This document shows, in pieces, positions 24,995-34,421 of a stretch of DNA of 64,000 bases. The stretch is from NCBI RefSeq assembly GCF_013044135.1, contig NZ_JABEPP010000002.1:806001-870000 (forward strand), given 5' to 3'. The notes under the pieces are model-generated. The model worked only from the letters and a program-made list of their open reading frames with translations. It did not search any database and was not told the DNA's origin. The position numbers and the translations under genes were made by a program. This DNA comes from Enterovirga aerilata. Lineage in GTDB: Bacteria > Pseudomonadota > Alphaproteobacteria > Rhizobiales > Beijerinckiaceae. Position 1 is the stretch's first letter; every line of letters begins with the position of its first letter.

Positions 24995-27520
24995 TCAGGC
25001 GCCGCCGCCGGCCTCGGCCCGGACCACGCTTACCGTCGCCGAGCCGCGATTGTTGCCGTAGAAGCAGCTCCTGGAGACCGGGAAGAGCACCGCGTCGTTC
25101 ACATAGGCGTAGAGCTCGCCGGCGGATCGGGCCTTGACGACGGCCTCGTACCGGTTCGTCGGCCCGCCCGGCGCGACGACCCGCTTCCAGGCCGGCGCAT
25201 AGGTGTCGGTCCCCGTCTCCCCGATGCGAAGCATGAGCTTGTGCCACGGCTGGGCGAGGTGCCTGCGCAGGGGCACGCCGAGCGTCATGCGTGGCGGGAC
25301 GTCATTGGGCGAGAGCCCGTTCGGGCCCGAGGCGATCGTATCGTCGAGCCAGGCTTCGCCGATTTCGACCGCGACTAGGTAGGTCGCATCGCGCTCCATC
25401 GCGATCCCCGTCGGGTGGCAGAAGCTGGAGGTCCGGAAGGTCGGACCGGCCGGCCCCGGCCCTGGCCCGCAGGTGAACCCGGCCGATTCAGCCACCGTGA
25501 GGCCGACCTGGTTGCTCGCCGCGACCGCCGCGTAAAGGATGCCCAGGACGAACAGGAACGGGAGGACGTAAACGGTCAATCCGCGATAGAAGGCCTTGTA
25601 GCCGGCGCTCAGGCGGAGGCGCTGGATGAAGGCGTCCGCGGACGGTGCTGCCGGCTGTTCCGGCTTGCCGAGCCCGCGCGGCCGGAGCGGGCGGATCGCG
25701 TACCAGGCCGGCCGCATGCGGTCGCCGATCGCCTGCGCGAGGACGCCGCCGCGCCGGTAGCCGAACGCGACCGCCAGCGCCACGACGAGAAACCACCCTG
25801 GATTGCTGGCGAAGACGTCGATCCAGGGCCGAGCGAAGCCCGGAAGCAGCGACCCGACGGCCGTGATCGGCTCTGCGACGAAGCAGAACGGCGATCGGCA
25901 CGCGCCGTCGGGGTTGACGGACAGGATGAGCGGAAATACCGCCAGGACCAGGGTGGCGAACAGGGTCCAGAAATAGGCGACCCGGCGCCGCCAGACCGTG
26001 TTCCAGACCCGTTCGGTTCGCTCGTCCAGCCGATCGAACTCGCCTTCGCAGGGATGGGCATGATCGCGGGCCGGACGAACGCTCTCGTCCTTCATGACCA
26101 CCCGCAGGCCCGCCACGTGCCCGTCGGTCTTGGACGGCGGCAGGGCGGTCGGGATCACGATGGGAGCGTAGCCGTCGAGCCCCTTCCGTATCCGCTCGAA
26201 GGCGCTCTCATGCACGTTGATGCCGCGCAGCTCGATCCCGCTCTTCTCGACCAGGGCCGAGATGCGCCGGGGATTGTACCGGTAATAGGCCGCGAGCCCG
26301 CGACGGGAATCGTAGATGGGGCCGTTCTCGTCCGCCAAGGCCCCGTAGGCCGCCACGGCGTTCGGCACGAGGCGGAGACCGGCATCGCGGGCTCCTCGCA
26401 AGATCCAGATCAGGGGCACATGGCTCAGCGTGTCGTCCGGGTAGCCGCCGCCGACATTGGCGTGGACCCCGGCGAACCAGACCTGGCTGATCCGTGGCCG
26501 GGCCAGGGGAGTCGGCCATTCGCTATCGCCGTCTCGGGCCGGCGTCGCGGGGCCGGGGACGCCCGAGGATTGCCGCGTCTCGCCGTCCTGTCCGTCCGGA
26601 GAGGGAAAGTAGGGAAACGAGCGCACCGGGAACGGCAGCGACGGCGCCAAAGGATCGGGCGGGACGAGATACATATCGGTCTCGTCCTCGTGCCAGAGCC
26701 GCGGGTGGAACGTGTTGCGCTCGTCGTCCAGCGCCAGGGCATGCATGGCCCGCCGCACCCGCCCATTGAGCTTCTGGTCCGGCATGGACAGCGGCCAGAC
26801 GAGCCAGTCGATGGCCCGCGTCAGCTCGTCGACGGGCAGGCCATAGGCGTCGACCGTGTCCCACAGGCCAGCGAATTCGATCTCGATCGGCCTGTCCTGT
26901 TCGGGCCGCTGCGCGGCTCCTCCGGTCCATGGACCCCTGTATTCGGCCGGCGCGCCCAGCTTCGGCACACCGTCATAGGTCACTCCGTGCCGGATCCCGT
27001 GCCACCCATCGATGAACCAGTCCCGAACCGCCCGGATCACCGGGACGAGACCTTGGGTGTTGGTATACCGCAGACGGCGGTATCGCCTGTAGGCCGCGGC
27101 GACGTTCCGCTTCAGCGCTGCCTCGTCTCCGTTATACTCGACGATACCCTGATTGAGGATCAATCCCATCAGGACGCGGATGGTGAAGGCTCCGCGGCTG
27201 AACCCGAATGCGTAGATCTTGTCGCCGGGGCGGTATGTCCGGCACACGAACGCGTAGAGGTCGCGGACATTCTGGCCCAGGCCAAGGCCGATCGCGCCGC
27301 CGAGGAGAGCGAGCGGGCGGAGAGGCGAGGTGCCTACGCCCTCGTCGTAGAAGGCATACTGGATCGGATGCGCCTCGTGCAGCGGGTCTGCCAGGTCGAC
27401 CGCCTGGTAGGTCCGCCAGACGTTGGTCCGGAACAGCTTCGCGGCGCTGTTCCCCGTTCCGTCGGAGAACAGCACGAGATTCCGGTACGTCGCGCCCGGA
27501 TGAGGCCGATCCTGGTCCAT
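24995..27520 (-). CDS. DUF2235 alpha/beta-hydrolase with C-terminal membrane region
   Basis: An 841-residue protein whose N-terminal half is a DUF2235 domain, an alpha/beta hydrolase fold found in T6SS lipase effectors (Tle1-like) and in many free-standing proteins. It opens RNLVLFSDGTGNSAAKL, has YDEGVGT, the nucleophile Ser108 in GFSRGA, and WFAGVHANVGGGY with the late aspartate/histidine region. Residues about 525-550, 595-615 and 660-685 are hydrophobic and probably cross the membrane; a soluble C-terminal domain of some 150 residues follows. No T6SS genes are nearby. The substrate may be a phospholipid, but that is inference; the C-terminal domain was not recognised. Confidence 0.85.
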   Translation of the reverse strand: MDQDRPHPGATYRNLVLFSDGTGNSAAKLFRTNVWRTYQAVDLADPLHEAHPIQYAFYDEGVGTSPLRPLALLGGAIGLGLGQNVRDLYAFVCRTYRPGDKIYAFGFSRGAFTIRVLMGLILNQGIVEYNGDEAALKRNVAAAYRRYRRLRYTNTQGLVPVIRAVRDWFIDGWHGIRHGVTYDGVPKLGAPAEYRGPWTGGAAQRPEQDRPIEIEFAGLWDTVDAYGLPVDELTRAIDWLVWPLSMPDQKLNGRVRRAMHALALDDERNTFHPRLWHEDETDMYLVPPDPLAPSLPFPVRSFPYFPSPDGQDGETRQSSGVPGPATPARDGDSEWPTPLARPRISQVWFAGVHANVGGGYPDDTLSHVPLIWILRGARDAGLRLVPNAVAAYGALADENGPIYDSRRGLAAYYRYNPRRISALVEKSGIELRGINVHESAFERIRKGLDGYAPIVIPTALPPSKTDGHVAGLRVVMKDESVRPARDHAHPCEGEFDRLDERTERVWNTVWRRRVAYFWTLFATLVLAVFPLILSVNPDGACRSPFCFVAEPITAVGSLLPGFARPWIDVFASNPGWFLVVALAVAFGYRRGGVLAQAIGDRMRPAWYAIRPLRPRGLGKPEQPAAPSADAFIQRLRLSAGYKAFYRGLTVYVLPFLFVLGILYAAVAASNQVGLTVAESAGFTCGPGPGPAGPTFRTSSFCHPTGIAMERDATYLVAVEIGEAWLDDTIASGPNGLSPNDVPPRMTLGVPLRRHLAQPWHKLMLRIGETGTDTYAPAWKRVVAPGGPTNRYEAVVKARSAGELYAYVNDAVLFPVSRSCFYGNNRGSATVSVVRAEAGGGA

Positions 27521-27737
27521 GAAGCGCCCCGCTGCCTGACGCCAGACTGCAACCCCAGGTCGTAAAGATCAACTTCGATCTCGCGTGACTGGAGGCGCTG
27601 GGCAGGCTCCGCTGCGGTCTCATAGCCGACCTCCGTTTCCACAAGAGACATGCGCAGAAGGCATGCCTGAGGCACTTGCGAACGGCCGAGCTTCGGCGAA
27701 TCCTGTCTCTGTCGGGTTTGCCTTCGGGACTGCGCCG

Positions 27738-28994
27738 ATGGTGTTCGATCGCCTTCTAGCCAAAGCCCTTGCCGCCTTTGTGCAGCGGGGGTCGCTCGAG
27801 GTCACGGCCGAGACGGGCGAAGTTCATCGTGCGGGAGACGGAACGGCGCCGCGGGTGGCTGTCCGGCTGGTGGGCGAGGGAGCCACAAGGGCGCTCGTGA
27901 TCGATCCGGAGCTCACGCTCGGCGAGCTCTACATGGATGGCCGGCTCGTCATCGAGGAGGGGACCCTCATGGAATTCCTGCAGCTCCTCCTGCAGGACAG
28001 CCGCGCCGAGCGCTCCAAGCTTCCCATTCCGACGATCGCGAAGCTGCGCTCGCTCGCCTGGCGCCTCGCCGGACGCAACGACGCACGGCTCGCCCGGGCC
28101 AATGTCGCGCACCATTACGACCTCTCCGGACGGCTCTACGATCTCTTCCTCGACCGGCACCGGCAATATTCCTGCGCGTATTTCGAGCATGAGGGCCAGG
28201 CGCTCGACGACGCGCAGCGGGCCAAGCAGCGCCACATCGCGGCAAAGCTCGCGATCCGTCCCGGCGACGACGTGCTCGAGATCGGCAGCGGCTGGGGCGG
28301 TCTCGCGATGTACCTCGCCCGCTATGCCGGGGCCGAGCGCGTGCGCGGCATCACGCTGTCCGCGGAGCAGCTCGCCGCCTCGCGGCGGAGCGCGGCCGAG
28401 GCCGGGCTGTCCGACCGCGTCGCCTTCGAGATGGAGGATTACCGGGCGACGCAGGGCCGGTTCGACCGGATCGTCTCGGTCGGCATGTTCGAGCATGTCG
28501 GCCCGAAGGACTACGGGGCCTATTTCGAGGCCGCCGCGCGGCTCCTCGCCGAGGACGGCGTGATGCTGCTCCACACGATCGGGCGCACGGGCGAGCCGGG
28601 CTACACCAATCCCTGGATCCGCAAGTACATCTTCCCGGGCGGGCACCTCCCGACGCTCGCCGAGGTGATGCCGGCCATCGAGCGCTCGGGCCTGATGGTG
28701 ACGGATATCGAGGTGCTTCGGCTTCACTATGCCGAGACGCTGAAGGCGTGGCGCGAGCGCTTCCTGGCCCGCCGGGACGAGGCGCTCGCTCTCTACGACG
28801 AGCGCTTCTGCCGGATGTGGGAGTTCTACCTCGCCCTCTCCGAGGCGGCCTTCCGCTGGGAGGACGTCGTCGTGTTCCAGATCCAGCTCGCGAAGCGGAA
28901 CGACGTGCTCCCGATCACCCGTGACTATATCGCTCGGAACGAGGAGATGCTTCGGCGCGCGGAGGAGACGCGCCTCCAGGTCGCGGCGGAATAG
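27738..28994 (+). CDS. cfa: Cyclopropane-fatty-acyl-phospholipid synthase family methyltransferase
   Basis: A SAM-dependent enzyme that transfers a methylene group to unsaturated lipid chains, or a close relative; 418 residues, the normal size. The SAM motif EIGSGWGG is at 181-188, preceded by VAHHYDLSGRLYDLFLD and YSCAYF, and followed by RIVSVGMFEHVGPKDYGAYF and the IWIRKYIFPGG-like NPWIRKYIFPGGHLP. The ATG at 27738 (GTG one codon later) fits the family start; no strong ribosome binding site is visible. It is divergent from the DUF2235 gene, 217 bases away; both may act on membrane lipids. Confidence 0.9.
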   Translation: MVFDRLLAKALAAFVQRGSLEVTAETGEVHRAGDGTAPRVAVRLVGEGATRALVIDPELTLGELYMDGRLVIEEGTLMEFLQLLLQDSRAERSKLPIPTIAKLRSLAWRLAGRNDARLARANVAHHYDLSGRLYDLFLDRHRQYSCAYFEHEGQALDDAQRAKQRHIAAKLAIRPGDDVLEIGSGWGGLAMYLARYAGAERVRGITLSAEQLAASRRSAAEAGLSDRVAFEMEDYRATQGRFDRIVSVGMFEHVGPKDYGAYFEAAARLLAEDGVMLLHTIGRTGEPGYTNPWIRKYIFPGGHLPTLAEVMPAIERSGLMVTDIEVLRLHYAETLKAWRERFLARRDEALALYDERFCRMWEFYLALSEAAFRWEDVVVFQIQLAKRNDVLPITRDYIARNEEMLRRAEETRLQVAAE

Positions 28995-29036
28995 CCGAGC
29001 CTCGACCTCCCGCGCCGGAGACGCTACCTCGGGCCG

Positions 29037-29588
29037 ATGCGCACCTCCGACGCCGACATCCTGATCGTGCCCGGCCTGTCCGGCTCCGGGCCCGATCACT
29101 GGCAGACCCGCTGGGAGCAGAAGCTTTCGACCGCAAGGCGGGTGGAGCAGGCCGACTGGGAGCGCCCGATCCGCGAACTCTGGACGGAGCGGGTCGCGTC
29201 CGAGGTCGCGGCGAGCGCGCGCCCGGTCATCCTGGTGGCCCATTCGCTCGGGGTGCCGACCGTCGTGCATGCGGCCGGCCGTTTCGCGCCGGGGGCCGTC
29301 GCGGGGGCATTCCTGGTCGGCCTGCCCGACGTGGAGCGGCCCGACATGCCGTCCGAGATCGATCCGGCCTTCAGCCCGCTGCCGCGCGATCCCCTGCCCT
29401 TCCCGTCAGTCCTCGTCGCGAGCCGGGACGACCCCTACTGCATCTACGAGCGGGCGGAGGATTTCGCCTATTCCTGGGGTTCGGCCATCGTCGATGCCGG
29501 GCAGGCAGGCCACATGAACGCCGAGAGCGGTTACGGGCCCTGGCCGGAAGGGCTGATGCGGTTCGCCGGCTTCCTCAAGCTGCTTTGA
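29037..29588 (+). CDS. RBBP9/YdeN family serine hydrolase
   Basis: A 183-residue small alpha/beta hydrolase of the RBBP9/YdeN family. ILIVPGLSGSGPDHWQTRWE opens it, the nucleophile is in VAHSLGV, the acid probably in ASRDDPYC, and the histidine in AGQAGHMNAESGYGPWPEG, a family hallmark. It lies 42 bases after cfa on the same strand and may be in its transcript. The natural substrate is unknown. Its last 14 bases overlap the end of a minus-strand gene. Confidence 0.88.
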   Translation: MRTSDADILIVPGLSGSGPDHWQTRWEQKLSTARRVEQADWERPIRELWTERVASEVAASARPVILVAHSLGVPTVVHAAGRFAPGAVAGAFLVGLPDVERPDMPSEIDPAFSPLPRDPLPFPSVLVASRDDPYCIYERAEDFAYSWGSAIVDAGQAGHMNAESGYGPWPEGLMRFAGFLKLL

Positions 29589-29790
29589 CGGGCGCGCCGA
29601 TCGGGATGACCTCCAGGCGCGTGCGCTGACCGGAGCCCGGCTCGGGCTCATCCCCGAGCAGGCGCTCGAGCCGCTCGATCTCGCGATCGAGTTCGGCCAG
29701 ACGCTGCGGCACGCCCTCCGGATCGAGATCCACGATCCCGGCGAGACAGGCCCGCATGCGACGGAAGGCAGCCAGATCGTCCCGCGACAT
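29575..29790 (-). CDS. Small hypothetical protein, coiled coil
   Basis: A 71-residue protein with a helical central segment RLAELDREIERLERLLG that predicts a short coiled coil. GAGGGATCGGGG precedes the ATG, supporting translation. It overlaps the 3' end of the serine hydrolase gene by 14 bases and follows the secreted protein gene at 29866 on the same strand. No family recognised. Confidence 0.5.
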   Translation of the reverse strand: MSRDDLAAFRRMRACLAGIVDLDPEGVPQRLAELDREIERLERLLGDEPEPGSGQRTRLEVIPIGAPVKAA

Positions 29791-29865
29791 CCCCGATCCC
29801 TCGATCTGCCGCAGGGCTACACCGCCGACCTTGCCGATCGGTTACGCGGGCCCGGCGCGTCGGGT

Positions 29866-30438
29866 TCAGCGCCTGTCCACGCAGCGGATGAACGCCTCCT
29901 GGCTCCGCTCCCCGGCCGTGGCAGGATCTCGCAGCGGGCGGCCGGCGGCGTCGGCCGGGATGCCGACCGCCGCATAGCAGCTTCTGGCGCGTTCGGCCGC
30001 AGGCGAGATGCGCGGCGCTGCGGCCAGGGGAGCCGGGGCGGCAGCGGAGCGTGCCGGCGCAGCGCGGCGCGGGCGCGGCTCGGGCGCCTCCCGGAGCACG
30101 CTGCGCCTGGCCCGCACGGGTTCGGGCTTGGGCTCCCTGCGCTTCACCTCCCGCCTCGGATCGACGCGGCCCTGTCCGGCCGCGCGAGGCTGCGTCGGAG
30201 CCGCGGCCGCGGGATCGCCGAGGGTTGGCGAGGATCGCTCGCGGGCGCGCCGGCGCCGCTCCTGCTCGGCCTCGAGCGCCCTCCAGGCCGAATCGTCGCC
30301 GGCGGCTTGCGCCAACCGGAGCACCCGCGCGGCAACCCCGTCGGAAGCCGTCGCGCCCTGCGGCGCGAAGCTGGCCAGCAGAACCGCGGTCGCGACGGAC
30401 CGCCCCACGCGCCGCCACAATCTGGAATGCAGCCCCAT
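29866..30438 (-). CDS. Secreted hypothetical protein, Arg/Ala/Pro-rich
   Basis: A 190-residue protein with an N-terminal signal peptide (SVATAVLLASFAPQGATAS) and a low-complexity, Arg/Ala/Pro-rich middle (about 60-145). The C-terminus has two cysteines in ARSCYAAVGIPADAAGRP and AFIRCVDRR, which could form a disulfide in the periplasm. Composition alone could make an artefactual frame in high-GC DNA, but the signal peptide and the cysteine pair favour a real gene. Function unknown. Confidence 0.5.
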   Translation of the reverse strand: MGLHSRLWRRVGRSVATAVLLASFAPQGATASDGVAARVLRLAQAAGDDSAWRALEAEQERRRRARERSSPTLGDPAAAAPTQPRAAGQGRVDPRREVKRREPKPEPVRARRSVLREAPEPRPRRAAPARSAAAPAPLAAAPRISPAAERARSCYAAVGIPADAAGRPLRDPATAGERSQEAFIRCVDRR

Positions 30439-30507
30439 CCGTCCCGCACCTGCCGCCAGGATGCGATCCTGGCACGCCGGCGGGCCGGCGCAAGCCGCTC
30501 CCGCGCC

Positions 30508-31059
30508 TCAGGTGCTCGCGTGCGGGAAGGCGCGCTGCGTCTCGGGGGTCGTGAGACGGTTCTGCGGCTGCACGTCGAGGGCGAGGCCGCGCGAGGCCTC
30601 GACGCCGCGCGGGAAGCCGGACCTGTCCGAATAATCCGCAATCGCCGTCGCGGGCCCGCCCTTCTCGGCCGTGAGGCCGTTCGCGCAGAGCACGTCGATC
30701 GCGGTCACCCCGGCGACGGCGGCCATCGCCACCATCACGTTCCCCTTCCGGGGATTGTCGCCGTGCAGGCCGGTGGCGAGCGTCGCCAGGTCGAGCCCGT
30801 CGCCGCCGACCCGGCCCCAGATCCAGGGCTGCGGGTCGTGGCTGCCGAGGATCGCGACGCCTGTCGCGACCTCCCGGACGCCATAGGCGCGGATGAGGTT
30901 CTCGTGACCTTCCATGCCGAGCCAGCGGCAGAGCGCGCGCGGGGCGAAGAGCTCGGCCGCCCCGAGCGCGATGGAGAACCAGCCGAGCCCCGAGGCGAGC
31001 TTGTCGTTGGCGGATTGCGAGCGACCCTTCAGGGCCGTCCGGGGAAGCGTGTTGGCCAT
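30508..31059 (-). CDS. Membrane protein of the 'cyclase/dehydrase' type
   Basis: A 183-residue protein with three or four hydrophobic segments: GLGWFSIALGAAELFAP, VREVATGVAILG and VMVAMAAVAGVTAIDVLCA. In Rhizobiales this sequence type (LGLFSIALG.AEL.AP, LIRAYG.RE...G, W.R..GD..DL) is usually labelled cyclase/dehydrase and often sits beside a zinc alcohol dehydrogenase, as here. The label is historical; no reaction is known. It is 12 bases after the alcohol dehydrogenase gene, so the two are co-transcribed. Confidence 0.7.
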   Translation of the reverse strand: MANTLPRTALKGRSQSANDKLASGLGWFSIALGAAELFAPRALCRWLGMEGHENLIRAYGVREVATGVAILGSHDPQPWIWGRVGGDGLDLATLATGLHGDNPRKGNVMVAMAAVAGVTAIDVLCANGLTAEKGGPATAIADYSDRSGFPRGVEASRGLALDVQPQNRLTTPETQRAFPHAST

Positions 31060-31071
31060 GGGATCACCTCG

Positions 31072-32244
31072 TCAGGGCTGGATGAAGACCTTGATGCAGC
31101 CGTCCTGCTTGTCGCGGAATACCTTGTACATCTCGGGCCCGTCCTCGAGCCCGACCTTGTGCGTGATGACGAAGGAGGGGTCGATCTGCCCCTCCTCGAT
31201 CCGGCGCAACAGGTCGTCCGTCCAGCGGTTCACATGCGTCTGGCCCATCCGGAAGGTCAGGCCCTTGTTCATGGCCGCCCCGAACGGGATCTTGTCGAGC
31301 AGCCCGCCATAGACCCCCGGGATCGAGAGGACGCCCGCCGGCCGGCAGACATAGATCATCTCGCGCAGGACATGCGGGCGGTCGGTTTCCAGGAACATCG
31401 CCTGCTTGGCGCGGTCGTACATCGCGTCGAGCGTGCTCGTGGAATGGGCCTCGAGCCCGACGCAGTCGATGCACTTCTCCGGGCCCTTGCCGCCGGTCAG
31501 CTCGTTCAGCCGCTCGACGACGCTCTCCTCCTCGAAGTTGATCGTGATGGCGCCGCCCGCGGCGGCCATCGAGAGGCGCTCGGGCAGCCGGTCGATGCAG
31601 ACGACCTGTTTCGCACCCAGCAGAACCGCCGAGCGCACGGCCATCTGGCCGACCGGCCCCGCGCCCCAGATCGCGACCGTGTCGTTCGGCTCGATCTCGC
31701 ATTGCACGGCGGCCTGCCAGCCGGTCGGGAAGATGTCCGACAGGAAGAGCAGCTTCTCGTCCGGAATGCCCTTCGGCACCTTGATATGCGTCTTGTCGGC
31801 GAAGGGCACCCGCAGGTACTCGGCCTGGCCGCCCGGGTAGCCGCCGGTCAGGTGCGAGTAGCCGAAGAGCCCGGCGGTCGAATGGCCGAACACCTTGTCG
31901 GCGATGGCCTTGTTCCGGTTCGAGCGCTCGCACACGGAGTAGAAGCCGCGCTTGCACTGGTCGCACTCGCCGCAGAAGATCGTGAAGGGGATCACGACGC
32001 GGTCGCCGACCTTGAGGGCGCCTTTCGCCGCCGAGCCCACCTCCACCACCTCGCCCATCGTCTCGTGGCCCAGGATGTCGCCCTTCTGCATGCCGGGCAT
32101 GAAATGGTCGTAGAGATGGAGGTCGGAGCCGCAGATCGCGCAGCTCGTGACCTTGATGATGGCGTCGCGGGGATCCTCGATCTCCGGGTCCGGCACGCTG
32201 TCGCAGCGGATGTCCTGCGTGCCGTGCCAAACGAGCGCTTTCAT
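31072..32244 (-). CDS. Zinc-dependent alcohol dehydrogenase, formaldehyde-dehydrogenase-like
   Basis: A 390-residue medium-chain zinc dehydrogenase using NAD(P). The catalytic zinc site shows in [13 protein letters not shown] and [12 protein letters not shown]; the structural zinc cysteines are in [15 protein letters not shown]; the nucleotide fold is [13 protein letters not shown]. The insertions and length resemble glutathione-independent formaldehyde dehydrogenase or threonine-dehydrogenase-like groups. The ATG at 32244 has GGAG-containing sequence upstream; a longer frame exists but its N-terminus is noise. It is divergent from icd and leads the two-gene unit with the membrane protein. 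The substrate is uncertain. Confidence 0.88.
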   Translation of the reverse strand: MKALVWHGTQDIRCDSVPDPEIEDPRDAIIKVTSCAICGSDLHLYDHFMPGMQKGDILGHETMGEVVEVGSAAKGALKVGDRVVIPFTIFCGECDQCKRGFYSVCERSNRNKAIADKVFGHSTAGLFGYSHLTGGYPGGQAEYLRVPFADKTHIKVPKGIPDEKLLFLSDIFPTGWQAAVQCEIEPNDTVAIWGAGPVGQMAVRSAVLLGAKQVVCIDRLPERLSMAAAGGAITINFEEESVVERLNELTGGKGPEKCIDCVGLEAHSTSTLDAMYDRAKQAMFLETDRPHVLREMIYVCRPAGVLSIPGVYGGLLDKIPFGAAMNKGLTFRMGQTHVNRWTDDLLRRIEEGQIDPSFVITHKVGLEDGPEMYKVFRDKQDGCIKVFIQP

Positions 32245-32527
32245 CGGGCTGTCTCCTCGGGGTCGGGCCTGGTCAACGAACGAGATGCCGCCGCGTTGCG
32301 GGCGGGCATTCCCGTCAACGCGGTCGCGAGCCCAACTTGCCCCCGGGGAAATCCGTTCGGGATCCGTCCCGCTTTGTTCGGTAGGGAACGCTCGGGCCGA
32401 CCTGCCCTGCCGCGCCCCGATGGTGCCGTGCCGGCCGGCAGCGCCTTTCCGGCTCCGCTGCAGCGCGCTATGAGCGGGCCGCGTCAGTGAGACGGGGCCG
32501 CCGGCCCCAAACCCAAGGTGAGCGACA

Positions 32528-33742
32528 ATGCCCAAGATCAAGGTGGCCAACCCCGTCGTCGAGCTCGACGGCGACGAGATGACCCGGATCATCTGGCAGC
32601 TCATCAAGGACAAGCTGATCCATCCCTATCTCGATCTCGAGCTCCAGTATTTCGATCTCGGGATCGAGCACCGCGACGCGACCAACGACCAGGTCACGAT
32701 CGACGCCGCCGAGGCGATCAAGAAGGTCGGCGTCGGCGTGAAATGCGCGACCATCACGCCCGACGAGGCGCGCGTGAAGGAGTTCGGCCTCAAGGAGATG
32801 TGGAAGTCGCCGAACGGCACGATCCGCAACATCCTGGGCGGCGTCATCTTCCGCGAGCCGATCATCTGCAAGAACGTGCCGCGCCTCGTGCCCGGCTGGA
32901 CGCAGCCCTTCGTGATCGGCCGCCACGCCTATGGCGACCAGTACCGCGCGACCGACTTCAAGGTGCCCGGCAAGGGCCGGCTGACCATCAAGTTCGAGGG
33001 CGAGGACGGCACCGTCATCGAGAAGGAGGTGTTCAAGTTCCCCGAGGCCGGCGTCGCGATGTCGATGTACAATCTCGACCAGTCGATCCGCGACTTCGCC
33101 CGCGCCTCGTTCAATTACGGGCTCGCCCGCAAGTACCCGGTCTATCTCTCGACGAAGAACACGATCCTCAAGGCCTATGACGGCCGCTTCAAGGACATCT
33201 TCCAGGAGATCTACGATTCCGAGTTCAAGTCGCAGTTCCAGGCGCTGGGGCTGACCTACGAGCACCGGCTGATCGACGACATGGTGGCGGCGTGCCTGAA
33301 GTGGTCAGGCGGCTATGTCTGGGCGTGCAAGAACTACGACGGCGACGTGCAGTCCGACACGGCCGCGCAGGGCTTCGGCTCGCTCGGCCTGATGACCTCC
33401 GTGCTGATGACGCCGGACGGCCGGACGGTCGAGGCGGAGGCGGCGCACGGCACGGTCACGCGTCACTATCGCGAGCACCAGAAGGGCAAGGAGACCTCGA
33501 CGAACTCGATGGCCTCGATCTTCGCCTGGACGCGCGGCCTGCTGCACCGCGCCAAGCTCGACGACAATGCCGAGCTGAAGCGCTTCGCCGAGACGCTGGA
33601 GAAGGTCTGCGTCGACACGGTCGAGTCCGGCTACATGACCAAGGACCTCGCGCTCCTCGTCGGCGCCGATCAGAAATGGCTGTCCACCACCGGCTTCCTC
33701 GACAAGATCGACGAGAACCTGAAGAAGGCCATGGCGGCCTGA
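32528..33742 (+). CDS. icd: Isocitrate dehydrogenase (NADP+)
   Basis: Oxidises isocitrate to 2-oxoglutarate in the TCA cycle. The 404-residue protein belongs to the eukaryote-like homodimeric subfamily (IDH type II), common in alphaproteobacteria, and not to the E. coli type. It starts [21 protein letters not shown], has [18 protein letters not shown] with the substrate serine, [12 protein letters not shown], and [28 protein letters not shown] with the metal aspartates, and [17 protein letters not shown] for NADP. AGGTGAG precedes the start. It stands alone. Confidence 0.97.
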   Translation: MPKIKVANPVVELDGDEMTRIIWQLIKDKLIHPYLDLELQYFDLGIEHRDATNDQVTIDAAEAIKKVGVGVKCATITPDEARVKEFGLKEMWKSPNGTIRNILGGVIFREPIICKNVPRLVPGWTQPFVIGRHAYGDQYRATDFKVPGKGRLTIKFEGEDGTVIEKEVFKFPEAGVAMSMYNLDQSIRDFARASFNYGLARKYPVYLSTKNTILKAYDGRFKDIFQEIYDSEFKSQFQALGLTYEHRLIDDMVAACLKWSGGYVWACKNYDGDVQSDTAAQGFGSLGLMTSVLMTPDGRTVEAEAAHGTVTRHYREHQKGKETSTNSMASIFAWTRGLLHRAKLDDNAELKRFAETLEKVCVDTVESGYMTKDLALLVGADQKWLSTTGFLDKIDENLKKAMAA

Positions 33743-33859
33743 GTTACCGCTCCGCGGAGGGCTGGGCTCGACCCGGCCTTCCGCGAGGCCGTTTCGCTCG
33801 GCGGCGCGGTCCGGACCGCCCGGAACTTGCAGCGCTCGCATTGCGGGGAGCGGCCGCAC

Positions 33860-33878
33860 GGCCGGGTCGAACCCGGCC
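33860..33878. repeat. Dispersed palindrome copy
   Basis: GGCCGGGT and ACCCGGCC form an 8-bp stem with a 3-base loop (CGA). It belongs to the same repeat group as 1047-1069, 4009-4029 and 23577-23647. A partner half-site, GGGCTCGACCCGG, is at 33764-33776, so a larger two-part unit may span 33764-33885. Confidence 0.65.
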
Positions 33879-33895
33879 ACGACGGGGAGGGAGCG

Positions 33896-34387
33896 ATGAG
33901 CGCGGTGCCGAACTCCGTCCATCTTAGCGGCGGCTGCCAATGCGGCGCGGTGCGCTACCGTCTGCTCAGCAAACCGACCGAGCCGTCCATCTGCCATTGC
34001 CGGATGTGCCAGAAGGCGTTCGGCAACTACATCGCGCCCTTGGCAGGGGTGAAGCGGGCGGACCTCGTCTGGACGCGCGGCCGGCCGGGCTCGTTCCGCT
34101 CCTCGGAGGCGGTGGAGCGCGGCTTCTGCCGGGATTGCGGGACGCCGCTCTACTACAGCGTCCTGGAGATCGACCGCATCTCCATCTCCATAGGGTCGCT
34201 CGACGAGCCGGACCGCGTCGAGCCGGTCATGCAATACGGCATCGAGAACCGCCGCCCGGCCTTTGCGCGTCTTCACGAGCTCCCGGAGGAGACGACCGAA
34301 GCGGGGACCGGCCCCGAATTGCTGGCCCGCATGAAGTCGCGCCAGCATCCGGACCATGACACCGAGACCTGGCCTCCGGCGGCCTGA
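33896..34387 (+). CDS. GFA-domain protein (glutathione-dependent formaldehyde-activating-like)
   Basis: A 163-residue zinc protein of the Gfa superfamily. The zinc-binding cysteines lie in GGCQCGAVRY, CHCRMCQKAFG and FCRDCGTPLYY. True Gfa joins formaldehyde to glutathione, but most members have unknown function. The ATG at 33896 has GGGAGGG 5 bases upstream; an in-frame start 23 codons earlier is not needed. It is alone after icd and convergent with the Bug gene. Confidence 0.85.
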   Translation: MSAVPNSVHLSGGCQCGAVRYRLLSKPTEPSICHCRMCQKAFGNYIAPLAGVKRADLVWTRGRPGSFRSSEAVERGFCRDCGTPLYYSVLEIDRISISIGSLDEPDRVEPVMQYGIENRRPAFARLHELPEETTEAGTGPELLARMKSRQHPDHDTETWPPAA

Positions 34388-34399
34388 GGTGGCCTGACC

Positions 34400-34421
34400 G
34401 GGAGGGGCGGCCGGCCCTCCC
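34400..34421. terminator. Hairpin between convergent GFA and Bug genes
   Basis: GGGAGGG pairs with CCCTCCC across an 8-base loop in the 34-base gap between two convergent genes. The position suits a shared bidirectional terminator, but no T-run follows on either strand. Confidence 0.45.
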
